The notes beneath the pieces are model-generated. The model did no database searches, was not told the origin of the DNA, and saw only the letters and a list, made by a program, of their open reading frames with translations. The translations under genes and the position numbers were made by a program. A stretch of DNA of 64,000 nucleotides from Siniperca chuatsi (lineage: Eukaryota; Chordata; Actinopteri; Centrarchiformes; Sinipercidae), in contig NC_058046.1 in assembly GCF_020085105.1 (NCBI RefSeq), positions 19,752,175-19,816,174 on the forward strand, given 5' to 3'. Positions 21,001 to 59,368 of this stretch are shown piece by piece (position 1 is the stretch's first letter; every line of letters starts with the position of its first letter).

Positions 21001-21775
21001 CCAGGTCTTCTTATAGCACAGAATAACAAAGAGAGGCCACCGAGCCAAAACCGAACAATCCTCCAGCTGCACAAGGGGACATTATTGGCTGCACTAGCTT
21101 CACTTCTCATAAAAACACAGGTGCCTTGCATGGGACATCAGAGGCACAGCTTATTCAATAAGGCAATATGTACATGTGAACTGTTCTATGTTGTCATTTC
21201 ATAAATAAAGTCTAAAATAATACTGTACATTCTAATGAAATGGTGGCAATCAAGATGGAAATGAAGTAAAAAAAGAAATAAAGCACCTTTAAATGTACCA
21301 TCCTAATTAGGCCAAATGGTTGAGTCATTTTTGCACATTTGTATACACTGGTCAGCCAGTGACTGATAGAAACCCAGTAGCCCAGAGTCTATCAGGGTGG
21401 AGGTTCATTTGAGGGGGTGTAAAGGGTGATGCATCTATTAGCATAAACAATCCTTAACAAGATTATTATACAAAATCCAAGCCAAAGCAACACTTTACCT
21501 GCCTGACATTCACCTTGTTCTAGCACTACTTTGTTAAAATATAACATCTTGCCTACAAAAGGTGGTCGGCGGTGTGGTGGGGAGTGCTCAGAATCACAAG
21601 GTGTGCGGTAGACTAAGAAATCTCAAAGTTAATTAATAGTTTAGAGAAGCTATGTAATGAAATCAAATATAAAAGAATAAGAATCAATGAGTGATGCGAT
21701 TACTCTTATATGACAAGTGCTCTGTTCCTGAAGCCCGTTAAGAAGTAAACTATTACAATTAGCCCTGTGGACTGG
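18095..21775. other. Intergenic DNA, no gene seen
   Basis: AT-rich sequence between the LINE and the presumed GNAQ 3' UTR. Open frames here are short, lack recognisable motifs and do not look like exons. Near 20560-20760 there are imperfect direct repeats around CCTGCCAAA and GGCTGGT of unknown origin. Confidence 0.5.
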
Positions 21776-22594
21776 ATTCAGTCTGCATTTTTCCATATAA
21801 AATTCAATTTAACAAATCGGCTACTATAAGTACTGGCATACCAATCAATCTGTTGTTGGATAATAATATTCCTCTTTATGCAGTTCTGAAGCTGAACAAT
21901 GTTTCTTTGCTGAGAAATAAAACTGACATTACATTCTTTTCTTAAAGAAAGGAAACAAAAACAAACATGTAAATAACATATTTTTTCTTCCAAAAATGAA
22001 ATAGCCATTAGACATACAATACAATTACATAGATACATATTTTCAATACCGCACATTCAATCTGCCAAAAAAGTAATGATTACAAAGCCAACAAAGATGC
22101 TGCCATATATATAGAGAGATGTATGTACAATGATTATAGCATTTATAATTGCACTATGCCTCAATAAATGTAAATTACAGGCTTATGTTCTGGGGAATTG
22201 TTACAAAAAAAGTAACTTGGGAATGAGAAACTGCAAATCAGAGGTGCCAATCAGAAACTAGAAGGGCTTACACTTTGGTACAAACTGGACATCAACACTC
22301 GTTTACATAGCCAAATTTATCCTCCACTGCTATTGAACTTACAACAAGACAGCCGGGCTGTGATTGGACAATAGACACAGCTAAAATGTGACTGGTTAGT
22401 CTGCAGGCCAGGGGGAGGGGGTTGTAGCTACACGCAAGGTTGTGATTGGACAGTTTGAGCAGTTCAGCGCCATTGAATACCATTGATTTTGTTGAATACT
22501 TCAAAAACTGCAGGAATCAGTCTGTCGATCAATAAGTCAGTCAGTAAAGTCAGTCAGTCCGCTCCTTCTGCGTTCATTAGCCCTGCGCTTTTCC

Positions 22595-23770
22595 TGTCCT
22601 CAACACTTCATTTTATTAAAGTAGTAAACAGCGCAAAGTGGAGTCTGGTGCTTGAGTTGTTTTGGCATTGGCAATAAATATACATATTACCATAATAAAA
22701 AGCGTTAATGTGGCACAGTTGAACATAATCATTTAACAACATTGTCTCATAAATTATTACCTCAACTCCCTTCAGTTTGCGTAAATCAACCAGCACCATC
22801 ATGAGCTTCATGACATGACGGAGCAGAGGTCCCTGTGTGCCTCCTCACCTGGTCGCTCAAAGCTCAGAAAGCATTTTTAAAGCCAAACTTCTCTCACACT
22901 TCTAAACTTCATGGTTATGTCGATGCTGGAGAACTGTCATGTGACTGTCACTCAACACACAACTCGGGCTATTACCCCCAAAATGTGGGGAATGTACTTC
23001 GATGCACATGCTCTACTCATCGGATGCTACCAAAGTCAGTGTAATAATAATAATAATAATAATAATAATTTAAGTCAATCAATACCAAATTGACATGAAA
23101 TAATAATTAAAAAAAACTGTTTATGCCTATTAATCAAGAGACTTGCCAATCAGTCCTTTGAAGAAAAACAGAAGCTGTCAATTAGAGACCTGTTACATCA
23201 TTTCCTGTTGGGCAAACAGGTAAATGCCCAAGGACGAAGCTTCAGAATGAACCAACAGGTAAGGAGGGAGGTTAAAAAAAAGAAGAAGAAAAAGGAATGG
23301 AAACCTTTTTTTCCTTCTTGTTTATAAAAAGGCAGGAGTGAGGGAGCACACTGCATTCCTTCCAGCTCTGATGTATCAGACTGAGACAAAGCAAGCCCCC
23401 AAACCTCGAGAGCACAAAGTTTCTTTCTTTTCGTCAAAAAACTAACCAAAAAAAACAAAACTTCACAATGCGCAAAGCCTAGAAATGAGGATTGTTGCTG
23501 TACATGTTCAGCAAATCCCTCCCCAACCCTTCCAAATATCTTGCCCCCCCGTCCTATACTTCATCAACTCCTTAAATAGCAAGAGAACATTTACTTTGCT
23601 CACCCCTTGGGGACAAAGAGCTCAACAAATGGCAAATAAATTAGTATTATGCAACCATTAGATTTTTTTTCTCTCTGATTTTCTTTTCGTGTGTGTATAT
23701 GATCTATCTTTTCACAGATTGCGTCAGTCAGTGTGTGTTGAGGGCCTCCCGTTGGCAGCCCTGCTCCGCT
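22595..23770 (-). other. gnaq: Probable GNAQ 3' untranslated region
   Basis: Sequence downstream of the GNAQ stop on the - strand. A minus-strand AATAAA is at 22612-22617, about 1.15 kb past the stop; another is far downstream near 18346. GNAQ mRNAs usually have long 3' UTRs, so the true end may be further left. A (TAA)n tract at 23042-23069 falls inside. Confidence 0.4.
23042..23069. repeat. (TAA)n microsatellite
   Basis: Uninterrupted trinucleotide run of nine units, within the presumed GNAQ 3' UTR. Confidence 0.9.
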
Positions 23771-44580
<20,810 letters not shown>

Positions 44581-45007
44581 AAGTATTTCTACCCCAACCT
44601 GTGGAACAGAAAATGTGTATGAATGGAGAAGCTGAACTCATGTCTCTACGGGCATGTGTGTAATAAAGGGCAATAGTCTGCCACTTACATTCTGTTTCTG
44701 TTTTTGCGCTGACTTTGGGGGAGAAGTCTTCACAGTATATGTCAGTGAATGGGATGTATTTTAAAGGCAAACAATTTATGACAGTATTTGCAGATTTTCT
44801 GCAGATTTTCTGCACTCTTTTTTTGTAGGATGTGTTTGTGACTGCATGATGGCCACCATCATCCAACACAGTCTGAGTGTGCAGTGGACACAACATGTAC
44901 ACATGTATACATGTATGCTGTCCAGTAAATATTCCCTTTTCTATTTTTGTTGAGCAGAAGAAGTGTGCAAATTGCAGTGTTATTGTTTTCGATTGCTTGA
45001 TACTGTC

Positions 45008-45135
45008 AAGTCAATTTTATTTATATAGTCTAATTTCAGATTTGCCTTAGGGGGGCTTTACAATCTATGCATACAACACCTTCAGTCCTTAAAACATTTT
45101 AACAGGGGAAAAATGTTGGGAGGACATCCTCAAAA
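45008..45135 (+). repeat. Dispersed teleost repeat fragment
   Basis: Contains CAAGTCAATTTTATTTATAT and GGGGGGCTTTACAATCTATG, a pair of motifs I know from a very common acanthomorph interspersed repeat. The fragment is diverged, and its class is uncertain. Confidence 0.55.
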
Positions 45136-48090
45136 TATAGACTTGAATCTCTGTCTCAACAAAATCCTCATATTAAACCATAATTGTAGGGTAGTTGGAT
45201 TGTGTTATGTTGTACAGGTGTTCTTTAAGTTACATGCCTTTAACAAACTGGAGAGTTGTATGGCAGTTGGTGGTCACATTGTTCAACAATAGGCCCACAC
45301 ACTTACAGATGGATGGAAATGATAAGTGGATGGATGGAGATGGATATTAGAGGCCATGTCATGTATCCACAGTTGTAACATTATGATCATCCCCACTGTT
45401 CTTGCCTCTGCCAAGTTATCAGTTAGCCGTGCACTACTGCCTTTTCCACAACCAAACAATTGGCTGTCATTACCCACTCATTATTGGAAGGAGTGTCAAT
45501 CATATCATAAGTCAACACATTATTGTAGGAGCTGTTTTGTTTTGTTTTGGGTCTGGGACTCTAAGTGGGTCCTGGGCCTGCAGTGGACTTCTCAGGGCCT
45601 ACCTAATGAGAACATTAATGAGCTTGTGTCTCAGGCAACACACTGAATTTCTCATTTGGATCCCAGTCAGATTAAGCCATGGCTGTAAAATGAGTTGCTG
45701 ACCTGCTTTATAGGCCAGTTTTGTTTTAAAGGCTTTTTGTGTTTAAGGCCTGTCTGAAAACTTGCCAGCTTTGTTTCTTGGTGGGTCACATGCTGTAATA
45801 CTGACTCAATTACAAATCGTTTCTCTGCACTGCTCTGCATTGCTTCTTATTTTGGGAAATAGCAACACTCCACTAACTTTGTCGAAAACTTTCAAATGGA
45901 AACAGTAGTCTTAGTGAAATTAGCAGATGGGCATTCACAGGGCAAAGTTCAGGACCTTTTAACTACATCATAAAATATCTGCAGTACTACAGCATACTCT
46001 CAGTGCTTTCAGCAGTGTGTGACATAAATCTCTTATCGTCACAGTGTCAGTTATCGTGACTGTGAGTGAGGCAAATGGATCTTGCACCATCAAGTCAACG
46101 ATAGGGATTATAGTGATGTGAGAACGCTTGTTTTTATGAGCTGCTTTTGTTTTGCCTTACCTCACTGTCATAAAAGTGAGTGATGCACTGTACATGTAAG
46201 TCAAGGCACATTATACCAGGGGTCTCCAACATTTTATTATAATAGACCCTTCAGCAGACCAACTTTAGGCCAGGGACTCCTCTTTTTGTACCTGGGCAGG
46301 GACATGTGTAGGAAAACTTTTGTGTAACTGTCTCCACTGTACGTAAAAAGAAAATACTTATAGTGAAACATGTAACTGGAATAGTTATACATAATCAAAT
46401 TTGGAAACTACTAAACATTGAAATAACATGTTTTGTTTGTAATACCATCATATGATTATAATCAACCTTACTTTGCCGTAAAATGCCTGACAAACTAATT
46501 CGAGAGTTTAACTGTAGTCTTACTTACTCACTTAAACCATTTGCTGTTAGAATTGAGGTCATCTCACATAGGTATTGAGCAGTGTTGATTGTAACCCAAC
46601 TAAGTGGCCTATTTAGACAATTTAAATGGGAACATCCCAGTGACTCAGTGCTTAATTGCATGTAATGCATTTGTTTAAATCCAGCTCATGAAGTCAAAGC
46701 CACTCTTATTTTTCCTGGCTTTATCTACCAAGTGGGCAAAAATCAGAAGCACATTAAAACATGACATGAAAAGAAAAACTGCAAAATGGTTCTAGTAGAA
46801 TTAATGTTAGCTGTCCAGGGACCTGTCTGATTCGTCCCAGATTTCCTGTTTGGGGAGCCATTCAACCTGTGCCTGTAATGAAGGTCAACCAACCAGCTCT
46901 CTAGAGGGACACCCAGCCACAGGTCAGTAACATTTAACCTGTCATGTGTTTTTAAGCAGCATAACCTTGTTTAAAGTCGACATTCCCCTTTAAACAATTG
47001 CATCATGTTGTTGGCTGAAAAGCATATCATCCCAGTTTATTTTTCATCAACTAGAAAACCATGCAAATTTTAAATGCTATAATATTTTGTTGGTTGAGCT
47101 TCACATATCCCCAGTCAAATGTTTTATGCACATACTGTATCATCTTTACTTTGAACTTTTCAACATTTCAACCAAAGAAAAGAAAAGCCATTTTCCTTAT
47201 ATGACATTGGACAGTGTGAGGATAGAAGTAACGGACATTGATTTGCAAAAGAAAGTTTGGGCTTTTAGTTGTTGGTTCTTCTCCAGACAATGTTAAGGCT
47301 TTCATAGATCTATTAATAGCTGAATTATCTGAATAACAGCACATACAGTGGATGTCCAAAATGTGTCAATAGCTACACGTGTCAGATTAGGCTAGGCCTA
47401 TTCAAACTGTTTATGCAGATAGTACAGCCACAGTATAGTGTTTAGGGTGTACACAAGGCTGGATTACCAACTGGGCAAAGCAGGCCATGCCCCAGGGCCC
47501 CAAACACCCCAAGTTACTGTGTGGCAGCTGGTTTGTGTTACTTTTATTACTTGTGAATTTTATTAAGGAATATGGGAATATGCATTACTAAAGCACAATA
47601 TCAAGTGATGTTGATAAGGGCCTTAAGGTGGGTCCTGATTTATGAACTGGTCTTGAGGCTCTGTTTTGAAAAAGTTCCCTCTGTCATAACTCAGGTTTAT
47701 GGTTGTAATTATTTCAGCTGATTTTGTGCTCACATGGTGCAAATTTGTGAATGTATTTGTTTACTGGAAACAATGCACAGAGAGTGAGAGGGGGTTAATA
47801 GGAGGGGAGCTCAGCAGCTCATGCCATGGTGTAGATGTGCCAGTGGAGGGGGGAAAATACATGACCTCATCAAATATAAGCCTGTTCACTTGACTAATTT
47901 AATAACAAAATCATATCTGAATATGCACATTCATAGTTATTCACCTTGGACACATGCCCAAGAAAACTGTGCACATGTACTGAATGCAAGTGAATTGGAG
48001 ATGGAGAAAACGTACAGGCCAGAAAAGCATCAATAAATCGTAAATAGTACATTAGACTTTTATTTTGTAAGAGAAAAAGGTTTCGATTAC
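45136..48090. other. Intergenic DNA between GNAQ and WDR31, no gene seen
   Basis: AT-rich. Near 46215 the motif CCAGGGGTCTCCAAC resembles the end of a hAT-type repeat, but no matching second end was found. No credible exon was seen. Confidence 0.45.
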
Positions 48091-48426
48091 TTCCTGCTTC
48101 ATATCACGTGACCTCGCCCTCGCCTAGATACGAGAAAGCGTCGCTCCATGGTCGCTACGGGGAGAGGGATGGGTCCGTGTAGTTAAACGACACTTCTGTG
48201 CACTTTCCCATACAGTTAGGACAACTTACTATCATGGCAGTGTGTGGGAAACGCTTCTCGGTCGCTTCGACAACGACTCTACCAAGTTTTAACGTTTGTA
48301 TATCCACGTTTTGGTGCTACTAATGCATTGATCTAGCTTGGCATGACAGATAAAGATTAGTTAGCATGTTAGCGAGCTAGCCACACAGCCTCAGCATCAC
48401 ACAGCGACCACACCTGCCAGTGACAG
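48091..48426 (+). promoter_or_regulatory. wdr31: WDR31 promoter and non-coding first exon
   Basis: CpG-rich sequence with TCACGTGAC at 48104-48112, an E-box that fits USF/MiT-family binding. A good splice donor (CAG/GTAAGA) follows position 48426, and the next exon starts at 49239 with 13 bases of 5' UTR before the ATG. Exon 1 therefore ends at 48426; its start is probably between about 48150 and 48250. Confidence 0.6.
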
Positions 48427-49251
48427 GTAAGAAATCTTGCTTTGCTTATCTCCAGGACTGTGGACAAACAAATTTTCACTATTAGTAACTACGGTTAAAA
48501 TCCCTTGGTGTTGTTACGTAATGATTGGCAGCACTGTTCATAGCAGGTGTTTTCGAGTGACTAGTTAATTCCTTGTGACAGTAATGATGCGGCTCTAATA
48601 GGATTTATAGGATTTGAGCCCCCTCTTTCCTGTCGATTGTTTGAGGAGTACGCCAGGATAACTAGGGAGGAGCTTAGCTATGCGTGTGTGCGAGAAAGTA
48701 GTCTTTGCTGGAGAACGTGTGGTTTAATCTTACCTTGTAGACTGGTCTGTCTTATCCTTATGCAAGATATTTTGCAGCAACAGAATGTATCTTCTTAAGT
48801 TGTAATGTGTATGTAGGTGAGCTTTAAATAGTATTATACAGAATATGATTGTGAGGTAATGGAAACATGATCCTAACAATGTACTATACAATGATACATT
48901 TGCATTAAAGCATTAAAGTTTCAATCTGAAGTATTTAGGATTTCAACCAATGACCTCAGTGTATTTAATGGCAATGATATATAGAACATTCAGTGTGTTG
49001 TTGCTTCCTTTGTGCTTAATGTGATTATTTCAATTATGAGATAGAATTTCCCTTACTGAGCTTTTAAACTAAACTGAACTCTTAAAATAAAATAAATAAA
49101 ATAAAATGTTTAGGGCAGCAAAGAGGCTTGATCCATTCATCGCCACTCACTAAAGGGAAGGATAGACATTTATGGATGCAACCATGATTTTTATCCAAGT
49201 TTGATAGAATTTCTCTCTGTGTGTCAGTGTGGCTGCAGGTTCCTAGCAGAC

Positions 49252-55065
<5,814 letters not shown>

Positions 55066-56100
55066 CAGCCCAGAAGAGCCTGGTGTAAATCGTAACCCTG
55101 ACCTGTGAACAGCCAGTGACTCAGCGATCAGTATCACTGGATATGGACGTCATGTCTTTCCTGTTCTTTTTCTTTTTTATAATTTTACATATTTCTATAG
55201 ACATTTTTGCTTTACTAGACTGCCATAAAGTGAATAATGACAGAAGAGAAAAGTGAAAAAAAGAGGGGATGATAATGACGTGTATGGAGGATGCACCTGT
55301 TGTCCAGCAGAGCCACCTGAATGCCCACCATAGCTGCTCTTCTGGGAGACTGTAAGTCACATTATCCATTAATTGATGAGACTATAAACACCAAAATGAT
55401 CCTGCTTGGATTGCTGCCTTCTTGGACCAAGCCAGAATAACTGGGGTTTACACTCCGTTTTATACACTATTTCAGTTCGGTGGAGTTGACGAGATGCTTC
55501 ATGCACATGTTGTATTGTTTTTATTGGTGGTGCTGAATACATGTTTGGAGGATATCTTAATGCGGCACGAGTGGTGTTGAAAATTTGGAAGCACTCTTAG
55601 AGCAGGAAAATCCACTATTTAGTCAGGTGTTACTTCTCCTGAGTCTGACAGAAAATTGGAAGCCAAATAGAATTTCATACTAAGAGTATGTCATTAGTTT
55701 TTTCCTGGATAAAATTTAGTAGCCATAGTCAGACTTGCAGTCTGTCAAACACTTTGTGGAGAGTTGTTTTTATCACCAAAACCGTAATGAGGAACTCGTG
55801 TATGTTGATAATAATGTAACTGTTGATTAGTTTGTACTGTAGCTTTTAACCTTTTCACGTGTTAGACCAAATGAATACCTACGACACAACACTGTATAAA
55901 CATGCTTTGTTTTTAGGTAGAATTCAATCGATAAAAGTTTTTAAAGATACAGATTCTGATATTTTTTAACTGAAGCTGCCGATAGCTGATGTTTGGTGCC
56001 GATATCCAATATATCTAAATTTGACAATTACTATGCAAAATACAAGAGTAATTCCCTTTTTAATAAAATATCGTTTGAATAAACAAATGGGAATAAAATA
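55066..56100 (+). other. wdr31: WDR31 3' untranslated region
   Basis: AT-rich non-coding sequence after the stop codon. Overlapping candidate poly(A) signals AATAAA occur at 56062-56067, about 56079 and 56092-56097. No closer canonical hexamer was noticed. Confidence 0.45.
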
Positions 56101-56299
56101 TATTGCAAAAGAAAGTTACCAGTTAGGCTACTTAAAATATTGTTTGATCAACATTGATTGAGGTTTTAGGATTTTTTTAAATATGGCGTGGCTACTGTGC
56201 TATTAACAACAGATATTGAAGTAGCTGTTTAGCTGCAGTTTAGCCAGCAAATTCTAATGTTAATATTAGCAGCTTAGAAATGACATCGTTTAACTTGTT

Positions 56300-56910
56300 G
56301 TTTGGTGACCATCTCTCCCAAAGACAGTGGTTGCTATATCATCCAATTCCACCAAAGTGTTTTCCCCATCTGAAAACGCCCAGCTGTGAGCGCTTGAGAG
56401 CGCTTTGGAGGCGCAGCTAAGACGCTTTGGTTGCTATGATACGGAATTTCCGCGGAAGTGACTCTAGCTGACTGCCGCTTACCTGATAAACCCATGACGA
56501 ACGAAATGTTCCTCCAAGCCTTATTTTTCATATTGATATTGTGGTAGTCCGGGGATGTCATCTGGTACAGACATGGATAGTCAGAGACCAGCATTATTCA
56601 TTTCTCCTCCATTGTTGTCGTACAGTACTTGTAGCCTACGTGTAGGATTTGATGGTTGGTCTTAGTGGTATTCGTCCCGCCCCTCCTCAACTGTGATTGG
56701 ACGGCTGGGTAAAAAGTGACAGTGACGAGCACCGCGTTTTACCCAAAGTTGAACGTGTTTCAACTCTAGGCGACCAGAAAAAAACGGCGAGCGCTCATGG
56801 CTAACTAGACGCTCAGCGCCTCGTCACGCTGCTGGCGTTTGTAGCATAGTTTAAATACGCGGCGCTCCCATTGCAAACAATACAAAAGTACGCTGGACAG
56901 GTCAGGAGGT
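56300..56910 (-). mobile_element. Harbinger-like element fragment with decayed MADF domain
   Basis: GC- and CpG-rich block full of GAGCGCT and GCGCTC motifs, between WDR31 and BRI3BP. On the - strand from about 56612 it encodes MEEK, an in-frame stop, then LVSDYPCLYQMTSPDYHN and MKNKAWRNISFVMGLSG, ending at a splice donor (GTAAGC). The DYPCLY...DYHN...AW pattern is that of a MADF (Myb/SANT-like) domain, as carried by the DNA-binding protein of PIF/Harbinger transposons and by derived host genes. No transposase is nearby, so it is a fragment or non-autonomous copy. Confidence 0.6.
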
Positions 56911-56999
56911 AAATCAAAGTAACCAGTTTAACGGTAATGTACTCTCAGGTGATTCCAAATGCACCTATAAGGATGTTAATCGGAAGGTATGAGTTGGTT

Positions 57000-59337
57000 T
57001 AGTACCAACTGAACATTGGTTTGTTCCAGGCAGACGAGGCGCAGCAAGAAACGATCGCAGGTTACAGTGAAAACTTAAGAGTTGCAATAAGAAAACTCAG
57101 TCAGCTGTGATGTGTGGCTTTGTCATAAGGAGTCCACATTCAATAATTTCCCCCCAAAATATAGGGAACACTACAAGAAGTAGGGAACCTAAGGTGATCA
57201 GACATTTCATTTTGGGAGAATTTACTGTTTGGGTATTTGCCACTCTAAACATCACCAGTTGATATCATTTTATCTATCTGTGTTTGATACATTATGACTT
57301 AGCAATAAATAAGGCATTTTATAATGTCTGAGGAGTAAATACTGGTCACAGATTTATATTTAATATGCTACTTACATATGTGTCATTAAATATGAATGCT
57401 TTCTTCATCTCATTCAGTAGAGTACTACAGGTAAATTAAATCATTCATGGTATACCAGCTCACTCTGAGAGAAGAATCCCAATAGAAATCAATCGTATGT
57501 ACATTGTGCGTATTGTGAGAAAAGACTTAGTAGAAATGGGGAAAAAAAGTATATATTGCCCTCTTTTCCAGTAACAGAACTGATCTTGTCTAACTGACAT
57601 GTTTCAACAAGTTTACACCTGAAAGCTGCGGTGTACAACTAAAATTACCAGCCACTGGCCAGTTTTCAATGGAGCCGATTGGGTTTAATTGTTTTGCTCA
57701 AGGCCACCATGACAGTCTGTTTAAAGAATGGACTTCCCCTGCCCAGGGTTTTACCAACTGTTTCAAATCTTTAATTCACTGTAACAAAAATGTTTTTGGC
57801 TGCTGTGTGAGCCATAACTGAACTATGAATTGTGTTTTTGAGCACACTTTCTTACTTTAAGAGGATCAGCTACTATGATCAAGAGGCTATACATTCATGT
57901 ATATGCCTTTTCAAGGTATGTTCTAATTTATATGTATGCAGCAAGACTCATGGCACAGCTGATACTCGTTTAATTTCTTTTCTTCTTTTTTTTTTAAGAT
58001 ACATTTTTTGTTAGATTTATTTTTGGCAAGTAAACTGTTAATTATGAGCATCTACTCCAAAACCACCATGGGCTTTTAGGAAACACCAAAGATTTATCAG
58101 TGCCACCTAGTGCCAGAAATGTCCTTGTTAGAAAATGATTTGTTAGTATTGAATACTGTTAGTACTACAAAAAAATGAAATGTATTTAAAGTGCTTCATC
58201 CAATAAAAAAAAACAAACATTGAAAGCCTAATGGACATTTCATCTCAAACCAGACATATTAGTTTCAATGGATTCCTATGAGGTTGGTATACTTATAGGC
58301 TGTCTGACACATTTGACTCGTTTCTACACCCATTTTTAAAAATCCTGAAATAATTCTGATTACGACATAAACAAGCACACACTTTGCAGGGATATCACAT
58401 CTGCATGAAATTATTAATGAATCAGAAAGTATAAGACTTTGTCAGACTGGTGTTTAATCAAATCTGGACCTCATTTTCACTTTTGACAAAAAACAAAACA
58501 AACACATTTAGCCATCAACAGGTTTTGATAAAGATACACACAAAGTAGGCAACAGCAGGCAGAACAGTTTTTAGCTTGCCACATCAGTGAAGTACAGAAA
58601 TATTCTGATAAAAAAAGTCTAAAAATATGAACTGATGAAATGAAAAAATAATATCCACATCTACTCAAAATTCAACAGATACAAATAATTGCCTTTAAAT
58701 TAAAGAAAAACACATTATTGGCATGGCCTGTTATAAAAAGCAGGCTACATGGAATAAGAAGAACAAGTAGAATACAGTACAATAAATTAATGGAATTACT
58801 AGCCATTCAACAGGCAGTTTACAGACAGAATAAATATAATCTGAATGTAGCATTCAATCCTGTGCTGAAAGATGCCAACAGAAAGATCCACTGGCATCTT
58901 TCAACTTTAAGTTGTAATGTCAAGTGGTACATGAGTAGGCCTGCAGCTAGTGGCAAGTTTCTCTTCCATGATATGGAGTGTTTTCAAGCTGGTTTTTGTC
59001 TCAGAAACTGCCATTTTTGTGGTGCTAGAAATAATCAATAAAAACAGTATGAAAGAACTTGAAGAGAAACTATTTCAGTCCTTGTTCTAAAATACAACAC
59101 TGGATAAGCACCCCTCAAAATCCTGAATCTTTTGAAGTGCTGAAGCAACTGAAGTACAGTATCGCACGTCTGACACCCATCTGAGATCACTTGACTCCAA
59201 CTTTAGTGCCATGATCCATTGGAAAACTGATTTAAACCTTCCTTCAATAACATACATGATTATTACTATTCAATTAACACTTTCATAAATCACACATTAT
59301 TAGTAAAACACACAAGTCAATGGCTACAGACTGTAAC

Positions 59338-59368
<31 letters not shown>

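Noticed and set aside
46215..46330. Possible hAT repeat end (CCAGGGGTCTCCAAC)
   Set aside because: No matching inverted end or target duplication was found nearby.
48136..48165. Possible RFX X-box (GTCGCTCCATGGTCGC) in the WDR31 promoter
   Set aside because: The second half-site does not fit the RRNRAC consensus.
58718..59041. 107-codon open frame ending CHFCGARNNQ
   Set aside because: A Cys-rich tail looked suggestive, but there is no recognisable family, splice context or GC signal. It lies in probable BRI3BP 3' UTR, so chance is likelier.
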